IMG/VR virus record: IMGVR_UViG_3300042504_000415
Location: 1-26,132 of that record
DNA length: 26,132 nucleotides
Direction: 5' to 3' (one strand)
Origin: a virus
Below are positions 12,266 through 21,127 of the stretch, piece by piece. The position numbers and the translations under genes were made by a program. The notes beneath the pieces are model-generated. The model made no database searches. It was not told the origin of the DNA and was given only the letters and a program-made list of their open reading frames with translations. Position 1 is the first letter of the stretch. Every line of letters begins with the position of its first letter.

Positions 12266-14511
12266 TGGCAACGCTTAAACAAGATCCTACAGGTATCGAG
12301 GGCGCAGGTAAAGTATCTGCACGCGGTGGGCCGGACCAGAAAGACCATCGCGACACGTTGCAACTGATGCGTGATCGACTGCGGCAGGCGATCGGTGCGT
12401 ACTCGGAAAGCCGTGAAGATGAGTTAGATGACTTGCGATTCATGGCAGGCTCGCCTGATAACCAGTGGCAATGGCCGCAAGATGTACTGGCAACACGCGG
12501 CTCGGTGCAAGGGCAGACGGTCAACGCCAGACCGTGCCTGACGATCAACAAGCTGCCGCAGCACGTAAGGCAGGTAACCAACGAGCAGCGCCAGAACCGA
12601 CCAAGCGGCAAGGTCATACCCGTCAATGATCAGGCTGACGTAGAGGTCGCTGAGGTGCTCGACGGTATTGTGCGGCACATTGAGTACATGTCAGACGCTG
12701 ACGTCGCTTATGACACGGCGTGCGAGAACCAAGTAACTTACGGTGAGGGCTACATTCGTATCCTGACCGAGTATTGCTACGAAGATAGTTTTGATCAAGA
12801 CATCAAGATCGCTCGCGTACGCAATAGCTTCAGTGTCTATATGGACCCGCTGATCCAAGATCCGTGCGGGGCGGACGCTGAGTGGTGCTTCATTACTGAG
12901 GACATGCTCAAGGAAGACTACCAGCGCATGTATCCTAACGCTGCGCCGCTGTCATCGATCATGGCGCAAGGTATTGGCGACCAAGACATCAGTCAGTGGA
13001 TTACCGAAGATACGATCCGTATTGCTGAGTATTTCTACATCGCACACAAGCGGGAAACGCTTTACTTGTTCCCTGGCAATAAATCGGTGTTTAAAGGGTC
13101 TGTCGAAGACGCTACGCTGCGCTCGATGGGTCTAGTGCCCATACGTGAGCGTCAGGTAGACCGTAAAAAAGTCATGTGGATGAAAACCAATGGCTTTGAG
13201 GTGCTTGAAGAACGTGAGTGGGCGGGCAACTGGATACCTGTCGTACGTGTAGTGGGTAACGAGTTCCAAGTTGACGGTCGTATCTTCATTTCAGGCATTG
13301 TGCGTAACGCCAAAGATGCCCAACGGATGTATAACTACTGGACAAGCCAAGAAGCTGAAATGCTTGCGCTTGCCCCTAAAGCGCCATTTATTGGGTATGG
13401 CGGTCAGTTTGAGGGCTATGAGTACCAGTGGAAGACGGCTAACACGCAAAACTGGCCGTATTTAGAGGTCAATCCAGACGTTACAGACGGCGCAGGATCG
13501 ATTCTGCCGCTGCCACAGCGTGCTGCACCACCTTTACCTCAAACGGGCCTCATACAGGCTAAAATGGGGGCTTCTGAGGACATCAAAGCTACCACAGGCC
13601 AGTACGATGCAAGTCTGGGCCAGGTGTCAAACGAACGTTCTGGACGTGCTATTTTAGCAAGACAGAAGGAATCTGACACCGGTACGTACCACTATGTGGA
13701 CAATTTAGCGCGTGCTGTGCGCTACGTGACCCGTCAACTGGTGGATTTGATACCAAAAATCTACGACACGCAGCGTATTGCTAGAATTGTTGGTATTGAT
13801 GGTGAAACCAACATGGTCAAGATCGATCCGACTCAGCAAGAGCCGGTCAAAAAGATCATGGATCAGACGGGCGTGGTAATCGATAAGATCTACAACCCAT
13901 CAGTAGGCCGTTACGACGTAGTGGTGACCACAGGCCCAAGCTATATGACCAAGCGTCAGGAGTCGATGGACGCCATGTCGCAGATCTTGCAGGGCAACCC
14001 CAACTTGTGGGCCGTGGCAGGCGATTTGTTTGTTAAAAACATGGATTGGCCCGGTGCTCAGGAGATGGCAGCACGGCTTCGCAAGACAATTGACCCACAA
14101 CTGCTTGCTGATCAAGACAACGATCCAGCACTACAAGCGGCTCAAAAGCAAATGGAAGCAATGGCTGCTGAGATGCAGCAGATGCACGATATGCTGATGA
14201 ACGTTAATCAGTCGATTGAGGCCAGAGACGTCCAAGTACGTGAATTTGAAGCTAAAATTAAGGCGTTTGATGCTGAAACTAAGCGTATTTCGGCCACAAT
14301 GCCCGGTATGTCGATGGAGCAAATTCAAGATATTGTGATGGGCACGCTTGCTGCGGCGCACGATGCGGGTGATTTAGTACCTCCGCAGCAAATGCAAGGT
14401 CCAATCATGCCCGAGTCAGAGGGTATGGGCCTAGAAGCTGAGATTATGGCCCGCCAAGAAGAAGCTCAACAAGCCAGACCAATGCCTAATGTAGTACCAC
14501 AGGAAAGCTAG
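12265..14511 (+). CDS. P22-type portal protein
   Basis: This 748-aa protein is recognised as the P22-like portal family (P22 gp1, about 725 aa). Family-like segments are RPCLTINKLPQHVRQVTNEQ near the N-terminus, YGEGYIRI and VYMDPLIQDPCGADAEW in the wing/stem region, then FEGYEYQWKTANTQNWPY and the barrel-type helical C-terminus rich in Met, Gln and Glu (about 620-680). Twelve copies form the ring through which DNA enters and leaves the head. The start overlaps the upstream remnant as TAATG; ribosome binding is weak (AAAGAAAA), so coupling to the upstream frame may matter. Confidence 0.95.
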   Translation: MATLKQDPTGIEGAGKVSARGGPDQKDHRDTLQLMRDRLRQAIGAYSESREDELDDLRFMAGSPDNQWQWPQDVLATRGSVQGQTVNARPCLTINKLPQHVRQVTNEQRQNRPSGKVIPVNDQADVEVAEVLDGIVRHIEYMSDADVAYDTACENQVTYGEGYIRILTEYCYEDSFDQDIKIARVRNSFSVYMDPLIQDPCGADAEWCFITEDMLKEDYQRMYPNAAPLSSIMAQGIGDQDISQWITEDTIRIAEYFYIAHKRETLYLFPGNKSVFKGSVEDATLRSMGLVPIRERQVDRKKVMWMKTNGFEVLEEREWAGNWIPVVRVVGNEFQVDGRIFISGIVRNAKDAQRMYNYWTSQEAEMLALAPKAPFIGYGGQFEGYEYQWKTANTQNWPYLEVNPDVTDGAGSILPLPQRAAPPLPQTGLIQAKMGASEDIKATTGQYDASLGQVSNERSGRAILARQKESDTGTYHYVDNLARAVRYVTRQLVDLIPKIYDTQRIARIVGIDGETNMVKIDPTQQEPVKKIMDQTGVVIDKIYNPSVGRYDVVVTTGPSYMTKRQESMDAMSQILQGNPNLWAVAGDLFVKNMDWPGAQEMAARLRKTIDPQLLADQDNDPALQAAQKQMEAMAAEMQQMHDMLMNVNQSIEARDVQVREFEAKIKAFDAETKRISATMPGMSMEQIQDIVMGTLAAAHDAGDLVPPQQMQGPIMPESEGMGLEAEIMARQEEAQQARPMPNVVPQES

Positions 14512-14513
14512 CC

Positions 14514-14876
14514 ATGAAATGCGCTGAATTTGTAGGTATGTTGTTTTTGGCCCGTGATGTTGCCCACTCTGTACACTTAAATACGCGCAGCTACAGCAAA
14601 CACAAAGCGCTAGGTAAGTTTTACGACGAGATTGTTGATCTAGCCGATAAATTTGCTGAAGCCTATCAGGGCAAACATGGTTTAATTGGCCCAATTTCAT
14701 TGATGAATGCTGGTAAAACCTCTAACATCCTAGATTTTATGCAAGATCAAGTTGATGAGATCGGAAAAATCAGGTATGAAGTGTGTGATAAGAGCGAAAC
14801 CGCAATACAAAACATCATCGATGAGATTGTGGGGCTGTACTTAAGTACAATATACAAACTTAAGTTTCTTGCATAA
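14514..14876 (+). CDS. DUF5856-like phage protein (120 aa)
   Basis: This 120-aa helical protein has the pattern AHSVHLNTRSYSKHKALGKFYD and VDLADKFAEAYQGKHG, which I recognise as the DUF5856 family of phage proteins. The repeated His, Asp and Glu on helices recall a ferritin/Dps-like four-helix bundle, but the activity is not known. It starts 2 nt after the portal stop with GGAAAG upstream, so it is made with the portal. It may be a virion or DNA-protection factor; that is inferred from its family shape and place only. Confidence 0.7.
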   Translation: MKCAEFVGMLFLARDVAHSVHLNTRSYSKHKALGKFYDEIVDLADKFAEAYQGKHGLIGPISLMNAGKTSNILDFMQDQVDEIGKIRYEVCDKSETAIQNIIDEIVGLYLSTIYKLKFLA

Positions 14877-14885
14877 GGAACCAAG

Positions 14886-15194
14886 ATGGAACTTCTTAAC
14901 CCTATGGGTAAAACCGATTACCCGACCTACACAGCAACAGCCGGTGCTACGGCTGGCAACACGACAGCGTGGGGCGCAGGGCCACAAGGTGTCTTAGTGT
15001 GGTGCGATGTAGCGTGTTATGTTGAAGTTGGTGTAGACGCTGTTGCTACAACAGCCAGCACTGCAATCACAGCTAACACACCCATACCTTTTGTTGTGCC
15101 CTTGAATACCACTGGTGCTCCGTGGCGTGTTAGTGTTCTGCGGGTTGGTGGCACTGACGGAACCGCTTACTGTAAGCCTATTAACAAGCAATGA
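14886..15194 (+). CDS. Small Ala/Thr-rich structural-type protein (102 aa)
   Basis: This 102-aa protein is rich in Ala, Thr, Gly and Val (GATAGNTTAWGAGPQGVLVW, VTTTA-like runs), with predicted beta strands and no helix-forming core. It resembles small accessory virion proteins found beside tail-fibre genes, with a VLVWCDVACYVEVGVDA segment like those in phage decoration proteins. No firm family is known to me. AAGGAA lies about 5 nt before the ATG. Its stop overlaps the next start as ATGA. Confidence 0.65.
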   Translation: MELLNPMGKTDYPTYTATAGATAGNTTAWGAGPQGVLVWCDVACYVEVGVDAVATTASTAITANTPIPFVVPLNTTGAPWRVSVLRVGGTDGTAYCKPINKQ

Positions 15195-15376
15195 GTTACT
15201 TCGGCGTTGATCTTAGAAATTCTGTTGCTATAGGGCTAGCGGGTATTACGTCTTTATTTTCAGGATCTAAAGATGTTCCTACACCACCCTCCGGAAATTT
15301 TATTATCTTAGAAACGTCTGGCTATCTTGTGCAAGAAGTAGGCACAGCACCAAATAATCGTTTTGAGTTGGAGTAA
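15191..15376 (+). CDS. Small protein of unknown function (61 aa)
   Basis: This 61-aa protein starts MSYFGVDLRNSVAIGLAGIT with a mildly hydrophobic N-terminal third, then a Pro/Ser-rich middle and a charged tail (NNRFELE). No family is recognised. It overlaps the previous gene as ATGA and ends 3 nt before the first fibre gene, so it is part of the adhesion block. The N-terminus could be a short virion anchor, but this is a guess. Confidence 0.6.
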   Translation: MSYFGVDLRNSVAIGLAGITSLFSGSKDVPTPPSGNFIILETSGYLVQEVGTAPNNRFELE

Positions 15377-15379
15377 TCA

Positions 15380-17035
15380 ATGGCAGATTCCAAGATCTCC
15401 GCACTAACAAGCGGTAACCCAGCGCAATCAGGTGATGAGATCCCTATAGCGCGTGGCGGTGCTAATTACAAAATTACAGCAGGCAGCATTGCGTCACTTG
15501 GTGGTGATGTAGATGGTCCAGCATCCTCAGTTGATAATCAAATTGCATTGTTTGACAGCACAACGGGCAAATTGATCAAAGCTGCAACGACAACAGGTGT
15601 CCTTAAAGCGTCTTCTGGTGTGATTGCAGCGGCTACAAGCGGTACAGATTATGCTCCGGCAACATCAGGCACAAGCATACTTAAAGGTTCTGGTACTGGA
15701 GGCTTTAGCAATGCTGCTGCTGGCACTGATTACGCGGCAGCAACAACAGGTACGAACGCGCAATTACTTGCTAACAATGGGTCGGGTGGTTTTTCCAACG
15801 TAACGGTTGGGTCCGGTCTTTCTTTAGCTGCTGGTACGTTAACTGCGACCGGCGGCGGTGGCGGTCTTTCTTGGCAATCCGTGCAGACCACGGGGTTTAC
15901 AGCTGTAGCCGGAAATGCCTATCCGTGTAATACAACCTCAGCAGCATTTACCGTCACGCTACCTGCTAGTCCAAGCGCAGGAAATCTTATTACGCTGACA
16001 GATTATGCGGGGACGTGGGGTACTAATAACCTGACGGTTAACCCTAACAGCAATAAATTAAACGGATCAACAGCGAACGGAATAATTAATACAAGTCGCG
16101 GCTCTGTGAATTTAGTTTATGTTGACGCAACGCAAGGCTGGATTTCGTATAGCAATGTTTCTTCAAACACCATTAGCCAAACAATTTCAATTGAATACCT
16201 TCTTGTTGCGGGCGGTGGTGGAGGTGGTATTAATTCTGGCGGTGGGGGCGGTGCTGGTGGCTTTAGAAAATCATCAACAAATCTAACGCTGACGTTTGGA
16301 ACAACTTATACGATTACCGTTGGAAACTCTGGAGCAGGGGCAACATCAGTATCAGCGCGTGGATCATCCGGCGGGGATTCATCAATTGCGGGAACAGGTA
16401 TTACAGAAAGCCCATCAGGAGCAGGAACAAATACCATTAAAGCGTATGGCGGTGGCGGTGGCGGCTCAAATTCAACGGGGGCGCGTACTGGTGGTGACGG
16501 CGGATCTGGAGGCGGAGGCGGTGGAAATGATGGTGCTGGTGCAGCAGGTAATGGAAATACACCTTCTACATCTCCATCACAAGGAAATAGCGGCGGAACA
16601 GGTAGTAATGCGTCAGGGAATTTTGGTGGTGCTGGCGGAGGCGGATCTGGAAGCGCTGGTTCAAGCGCTTCTGGATCGGTAAGCGGTGCCGGCGGTACTG
16701 GCAGTGAATGGCCTACTAGCTCAGGTGTTTTTTATGCAGCAGGCGGTGGCGGAGGTGGTTATACATCTTCTGGATCTGGTGGAAGTAGTATAGGCGGGAA
16801 TGGAGCCAGTGGTGTTGGTTCACCCACTGCTGGGGCGATCAATACTGGTAGCGGTGGTGGTGGCTCTGCTGGTGGTTCTTCTGTTGCCGGGGGAGCCGGT
16901 GGGTCAGGTGTTGTGATAGTCCGTTATGTAGACACATATCCAGCAGCATCGGCAACAACAGGATCACCAACGATTACAGTAAGTGGCGGTTATCGCACCT
17001 ACAAATTCACCGGCAACGGCACGATCACATTCTGA
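15380..17035 (+). CDS. Tail fibre/adhesin with glycine-rich C-terminal domain
   Basis: This 551-aa protein has three parts. Residues 1-95 form an N-terminal module shared with the fibre at 17401. Residues about 85-265 carry fibre repeats (GTDYAPATSGTS, GTDYAAATTGTN) and a beta-rich spacer. From residue 272 (EYLLVAGGGGGG) to about 510 lies a glycine-rich domain, closing with VVIVRYVD and a TYKFTGNGTITF ending. This type is known from phage adhesins such as S16 gp38 and is thought to pack as polyglycine helices with variable loops that touch the receptor. GGAG precedes the ATG. It probably binds the host surface; the docking module would be the shared N-terminus. Confidence 0.8.
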   Translation: MADSKISALTSGNPAQSGDEIPIARGGANYKITAGSIASLGGDVDGPASSVDNQIALFDSTTGKLIKAATTTGVLKASSGVIAAATSGTDYAPATSGTSILKGSGTGGFSNAAAGTDYAAATTGTNAQLLANNGSGGFSNVTVGSGLSLAAGTLTATGGGGGLSWQSVQTTGFTAVAGNAYPCNTTSAAFTVTLPASPSAGNLITLTDYAGTWGTNNLTVNPNSNKLNGSTANGIINTSRGSVNLVYVDATQGWISYSNVSSNTISQTISIEYLLVAGGGGGGINSGGGGGAGGFRKSSTNLTLTFGTTYTITVGNSGAGATSVSARGSSGGDSSIAGTGITESPSGAGTNTIKAYGGGGGGSNSTGARTGGDGGSGGGGGGNDGAGAAGNGNTPSTSPSQGNSGGTGSNASGNFGGAGGGGSGSAGSSASGSVSGAGGTGSEWPTSSGVFYAAGGGGGGYTSSGSGGSSIGGNGASGVGSPTAGAINTGSGGGGSAGGSSVAGGAGGSGVVIVRYVDTYPAASATTGSPTITVSGGYRTYKFTGNGTITF

Positions 17036-17043
17036 GGTAAAGC

Positions 17044-17379
17044 ATGTCTCACTTTGCAAAGCTAGATCAGAACAACGTGGTGCTTGAAGTCCATGTCGTT
17101 CACAACAACGAACTGCTTGACCAAAACGGCCAAGAGCAAGAATGGAAAGGCGTTTGGTTTCTCCAAAACTGGTCAGGCGGCTATCCGCACTGGAAGCAGA
17201 CCAGCTACAACGGCAACTTCAGGAAAAATTATGCGGGGGTCGGCTACACCTACGACCCCGTTCGTGACGCGTTTATCCCACCAAAACCAACACCAGACGC
17301 TGTACTTGATGAAGCAACTTGTCAGTGGATTGTGCCTGAATTTGTTGCTGCTGACTCCATCGGTGCTGATTCGGTATAA
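17044..17379 (+). CDS. Small tail-associated protein of unknown function (111 aa)
   Basis: This 111-aa protein starts MSHFAKLDQNNVVLEVHVVH and contains WKQTSYNGNFRKNYAGVGYT and YDPVRDAFIPPKP, a pattern very common in marine and freshwater phages next to tail-fibre genes. Its molecular role is unknown; a fibre-associated or chaperone-like role is only suggested by position. AGGTAAAG precedes the ATG. It sits between two fibre paralogues. Confidence 0.75.
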   Translation: MSHFAKLDQNNVVLEVHVVHNNELLDQNGQEQEWKGVWFLQNWSGGYPHWKQTSYNGNFRKNYAGVGYTYDPVRDAFIPPKPTPDAVLDEATCQWIVPEFVAADSIGADSV

Positions 17380-17400
17380 ATATCAAAGTAAGGACTAACC

Positions 17401-18534
17401 ATGTCAACCATCAAAATATCGGCGTTGCCAAGTGGTAATCCGGCACAGTCAGGCGATGAAATACCTATTGCTCGCGGCGGCACAAGCTACAAGATCACTG
17501 CCGGAAGCATTACAGACCTTGCCGGTAACGTAAGTGGACCTGCTTCTTCGGTAAACAACCAAATTGCTTTGTTCGCAGGCACGGCAGGTGACAGCATTCA
17601 AGCAGCATCGACAACCGGTCTGTTGAAAGCAAGTTCAGGTGTTATTGCTGCGGCTGTGCCAGGTGTTGACTATGGTGATGTTAGCGGCGCTGATACGATT
17701 TCTACCGATAACGCGCTTGCAAGATTTGATGGTACGTCGGGTAAGGTCATACAAAAATCGGTTGCTACACTTAGCGACGCAGGCGCTTTAGCGCTTCCAG
17801 GGACAACCAACACCTTAACGCTTAGTGGGTCGTCTACAGGCAATCCCGCAACGATTGCTGCAACCGGCACTGACACAAACATTGAACTAAGACTTACCGG
17901 CAAGGGTGTTCTTGGCGGCGTTTCCCTTGGTACGGCTGACGGAACATCACTATTTGCATACACTTTTGGCGCACCTACCGTTAATTACTTTCAGGTCGTA
18001 GGCTCCCCAACAGGCTCAAGTCCGTTGTTTTATGTCGCAGGGTCCGACAGCAACGTATCCATGTATTTTGGTACGCAAGGTACGGGTGTTTTTGACTTTG
18101 CTACCAACTCTACGGATAGACAATTTCGCGTAGCGCATACCGCAAATTCTTACAATTATCTTGAAGTCACTGGTGGTAATTCATCTAGTGCGCGAGTCAA
18201 AATTAATGCTCAAGGATCAGATGCTAACGTTGTTATTCAATATCTTGCTAAAAATAGCGGTTTTCATGTTTTTAGCACTGGTGGCGGTGAACAGTTTAGG
18301 GTAGGAAATCTTGCTTCAGCAGTTAACTATTTGCAGGCCAGAGGCGGTGTAACAGGGAGTGGTGCTGAATTGATGGCTGGAGGTTCCGACTCAAACATTG
18401 ACATACTTTTCACACCCAAAGGCACGGGTAATGTTAGTTTTGGAACGTATACAGGCACTATTTTATCAATTGCAGGCTACATAGAGATTAAAGATTCTGG
18501 CGGCACTGTTCGCAAACTTGCTGTTGTAGCGTAA
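17401..18534 (+). CDS. Second tail-fibre-like protein with shared N-terminal module
   Basis: This 377-aa protein opens with the same ~90-residue module as the fibre at 15380 (KISALPSGNPAQSGDEIPIA, YKITAGSI, LKASSGVIAAA), then diverges into a beta-rich body with repeated units of the type GSDSNVSMYFGTQGTG, GSDANVVIQYLAKNSG and GSDSNIDILFTPKGTG. Such repeats are typical of trimeric phage fibre shafts. The C-terminus lacks the glycine-rich domain and a peptidase-type chaperone. AAGGA precedes the start by 7 nt. Either both proteins dock on the same virion site or one is an alternative tip carrier. Confidence 0.75.
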   Translation: MSTIKISALPSGNPAQSGDEIPIARGGTSYKITAGSITDLAGNVSGPASSVNNQIALFAGTAGDSIQAASTTGLLKASSGVIAAAVPGVDYGDVSGADTISTDNALARFDGTSGKVIQKSVATLSDAGALALPGTTNTLTLSGSSTGNPATIAATGTDTNIELRLTGKGVLGGVSLGTADGTSLFAYTFGAPTVNYFQVVGSPTGSSPLFYVAGSDSNVSMYFGTQGTGVFDFATNSTDRQFRVAHTANSYNYLEVTGGNSSSARVKINAQGSDANVVIQYLAKNSGFHVFSTGGGEQFRVGNLASAVNYLQARGGVTGSGAELMAGGSDSNIDILFTPKGTGNVSFGTYTGTILSIAGYIEIKDSGGTVRKLAVVA

Positions 18535-18545
18535 AGGACTTCATA

Positions 18546-18866
18546 ATGGCAACAGTATTGACTTGGAAAATTGAATCGCTGCGGGTGATGCAAACGCCTG
18601 GGCCAAACACCGTGGTCTTGAGCAACTTCACGGTTAGAGGCGTTGATGGTGCGCTAACAGCCTCTGCAAACCATGCTGTTATGCTTAAACCTGCTGACCC
18701 AAACAACTTCTTACCTTTTGATCAACTAACGCATGAGCAAGTCATTGCTTGGACTAAAGAGGCTTTAGAGCCTGCTGGCGTTTTGTCGATTGAGCAAGAA
18801 GTGCAAAACCAGATTGACGAGCAAAAACAACCTGTAGCGACTAAGGTTGATTTGCCTTGGAATTGA
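18546..18866 (+). CDS. Small phage protein, DUF7936-like (106 aa)
   Basis: This 106-aa protein starts MATVLTWKIESLRVMQTPGP and runs through VVLSNFTVRGVDGALTASAN to a helical C-terminal half (THEQVIAWTKEALEP). The W-x-I-x-x-L ... V-x-G-x-D-G pattern is seen in small proteins beside tail-fibre genes (DUF7936-like; this name is tentative). Function is unknown. AAAGGA precedes the start and the gene lies 11 nt after the second fibre, so it is co-expressed with it. Confidence 0.65.
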   Translation: MATVLTWKIESLRVMQTPGPNTVVLSNFTVRGVDGALTASANHAVMLKPADPNNFLPFDQLTHEQVIAWTKEALEPAGVLSIEQEVQNQIDEQKQPVATKVDLPWN

Positions 18867-18868
18867 CT

Positions 18869-19039
18869 ATGCAGAATATCAAACTTGACTTAAATATTAA
18901 TGAACTTAATAGTATTTTGAATGCTTTAGGCGCCATGCCTTACGTGCAAGTGGTTGCCTTGATTGACAAACTCAAAGTTCAAGTAACGCCTCAAATCCAA
19001 GAAAAACCGGATCATAATGACGATGATCATGTCCGTTAA
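18869..19039 (+). CDS. Small acidic protein of unknown function (56 aa)
   Basis: This 56-aa protein starts MQNIKLDLNINELNSILNAL, a helical segment, and ends with an acidic-histidine tail (DHNDDDHVR). The ELNxILNALGxxPYxQVxxLIxKL pattern is seen in small phage proteins near tail genes; no function is assigned. The ATG at 18869 was chosen over a TTG at 18857 that lies inside the previous gene. The ribosome site is weak (TTGGA). Confidence 0.65.
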   Translation: MQNIKLDLNINELNSILNALGAMPYVQVVALIDKLKVQVTPQIQEKPDHNDDDHVR

Positions 19040-19078
19040 ACAAAAGTTTAACGTCAGAGCTGCAATAAGGAGTTAGCT

Positions 19079-21037
19079 ATGACCGTCTTTATTTCAGCGC
19101 TTGGTGGCGCGGCAGCACAGTTTTTTGATAGCAGCGGCAACCCTTTGACGGGCGGGTTACTTTACTCATACGCCGCGGGCACCACAACACCTCAAGCTAC
19201 CTTTACATCGTCAGCCGGTTCAACGGCGCACACAAACCCAATCGTGCTGGACGCAGCAGGGCGCGTCTCATCGGGCGAGATCTGGCTATCGGATGGTCTT
19301 AGCTACAAGTTTGTGTTGCGTGACAGTGCTGGTGCGCTGATTGGAACGTACGATAATTTGACTGGCATCAATTCAAATTATTTGAATTACACCAACAGCC
19401 AAGAGATCCAAACTGCGACGTCTGGTCAGACAGTGTTCACGCTGACCACGATGCAGTACGCCCCCGGTACAAACAGCTTATCAGTGTTTGTTGATGGTAT
19501 TAATCAATACGGGCCAGGGGCGCAGTACGCGTATACAGAGACTAATAGCACGACAGTAACGTTTAACACGGGTTTGACGGCAGGGCAAAAAGTCAAGTTT
19601 ACGAACTCTGAGATCAACGGGTCATCGTATGGCACTGCGACTCAAATATCGTACACGCCACCGTTTACAAGCAGTTCAGCCACCAACGTCTCAAACAAGT
19701 TGGCGCAGACTGTTAGCGTCAAAGATTTTGGCGCTGTGGGTGACGGGGTGGCTAATGACACAACGGCCATTCAGACCGCTATTACGCAATCAGCAGGCAA
19801 GACGCTTTACTTTCCTAGCGGTACTTACGTGGTAAGCACTCAAATCAACTTGGTGTCAAACATCACCTTGCTTGGTTACAACGCTACTATTACTTGCGCT
19901 ACGACGCCAACGACCGATTTGTTGTTTGGTGCGTCTAAAACAAATGTTGTCATTGAAGGTCTTACCTTTGACGGCGGCAGCTATACAGTTGCTACCAACA
20001 TCGGTTTGGTTGCCTTCCAGCTTTGCACTGACGTTAAAGTATTGAATTGTCGTTTTGTCAACATGGATCGGTTCGGTTTGATAGCAAACGGTGGTTCGCG
20101 CTACTTGTTTGACGGCAACTACATCAAACGAAACACGGCAGTTAATACGCAGAACCAAGCGATTTTAGTATCCACGTCGGCAGGTGTTGTGACGCAATCG
20201 ACTATCTCGAACAACATCATGCTGAATAGCGCCTTGAATGTGTCGATGTCTGCAAGCACAATCGCAAACAACTACATATCAGGATGGCGGTTTGGTGGCG
20301 GTATTACGACTGAGCAAGACCCCAACTGCAAATCCTTGCAGATCCTAAATAACTACTGCGGCGATTCAGTAGGTACTGACGTTAACTTAAACGTGTGCCA
20401 AGGCATCGAAAACTGGGCCGCGCTGTCTATTATCTCGGGTAACTACTGCATCGACAACGCTGGCAGTGGCATTGACCAAGGCGGCAAGAACAGTATTTGC
20501 GCCAACAACTACTGCTTTAACAACGGAAAAACCGCTAATTCACCAGGTATTGTCGCAAGATACGGCACTTCAACATACAACGCTAATTACTCGCTGTTTA
20601 GCGGTAATTTGTGCTACGACTCTAACGGTGCAGGCGGTACGCAGACGTATGGTTACGTCGAACAAAGTGCGCTGTTGGAAGGTCTAATGGTTACAGGCAA
20701 TCAGTTTGCCACCAATAAAACCGGCAACGTAAGCGTTCTATCGACAACCACTAGCTATCAAGGTCCAGTAGCGTACGGCACGCAAGCGTACGGATCAACA
20801 ACGATTGCTAATGGCGCTCGTACGACGGTCAACATAACGACGCCTGGCGCTGCGCTGGGTGATATGGTTACTGCGGCATACGATAAGGATTTGCAGGGTG
20901 TTACGGTATTCGGTTACGTCAATGCAACCAACGCAACCACGTTAATTTTGTCCAACAACACGGGCGGCAGCGTTACGTTAGCTGCTGGTAACTTCTATGT
21001 GCAGTCGCAAAAAAGTTTGATTTCGCCAGCCTATTAA
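19079..21037 (+). CDS. Tailspike with pectate-lyase-type beta helix (candidate polysaccharide depolymerase)
   Basis: This 652-aa protein has an N-terminal virion-binding type domain (GGLLYSYAAGTTTPQATF, NPIVLDAAGRVSSGEIWL, YKFVLRD), a linker domain to about residue 205, and a right-handed parallel beta helix starting with VKDFGAVGDGVANDTTAIQ (214-232), the Pectate_lyase_3 signature. Repeated rungs with NxxI/NNYC patterns follow to about residue 540, then a short C-terminal beta domain. Proteins of this type cut or bind capsular or lipopolysaccharide sugars; activity here is inferred and the active-site residues cannot be identified from sequence. AAGGAG lies about 7 nt before the ATG. It closes the adhesion block. 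Confidence 0.85.
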   Translation: MTVFISALGGAAAQFFDSSGNPLTGGLLYSYAAGTTTPQATFTSSAGSTAHTNPIVLDAAGRVSSGEIWLSDGLSYKFVLRDSAGALIGTYDNLTGINSNYLNYTNSQEIQTATSGQTVFTLTTMQYAPGTNSLSVFVDGINQYGPGAQYAYTETNSTTVTFNTGLTAGQKVKFTNSEINGSSYGTATQISYTPPFTSSSATNVSNKLAQTVSVKDFGAVGDGVANDTTAIQTAITQSAGKTLYFPSGTYVVSTQINLVSNITLLGYNATITCATTPTTDLLFGASKTNVVIEGLTFDGGSYTVATNIGLVAFQLCTDVKVLNCRFVNMDRFGLIANGGSRYLFDGNYIKRNTAVNTQNQAILVSTSAGVVTQSTISNNIMLNSALNVSMSASTIANNYISGWRFGGGITTEQDPNCKSLQILNNYCGDSVGTDVNLNVCQGIENWAALSIISGNYCIDNAGSGIDQGGKNSICANNYCFNNGKTANSPGIVARYGTSTYNANYSLFSGNLCYDSNGAGGTQTYGYVEQSALLEGLMVTGNQFATNKTGNVSVLSTTTSYQGPVAYGTQAYGSTTIANGARTTVNITTPGAALGDMVTAAYDKDLQGVTVFGYVNATNATTLILSNNTGGSVTLAAGNFYVQSQKSLISPAY

Positions 21038-21127
21038 GTTTTAGTTGACAGTTAATGTAAGATTGCCCCAGACTTAAGTTTAATTACCCGTACTGGCCCG
21101 GTAGACCAGGGTTCCTTTGGAACGAAG
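21038..21127 (+). promoter_or_regulatory. Short leader before the scaffold gene with two small hairpins
   Basis: The 90-bp gap has CTGG...CCAG (21092-21108 region) and GGTTCC-TTT-GGAACG just before the start codon at 21128. The second hairpin encloses the only purine-rich stretch (GGAACGAAG) that could bind the ribosome, so folding could control scaffold translation. No T run and no -10 box are visible; TTGACA at 21045 stands alone. Confidence 0.35.

Noticed and set aside
21045-21050. A perfect TTGACA before the scaffold gene as a promoter.
   Set aside because: No acceptable -10 box lies 16-18 bp downstream; the hexamer alone is not enough.
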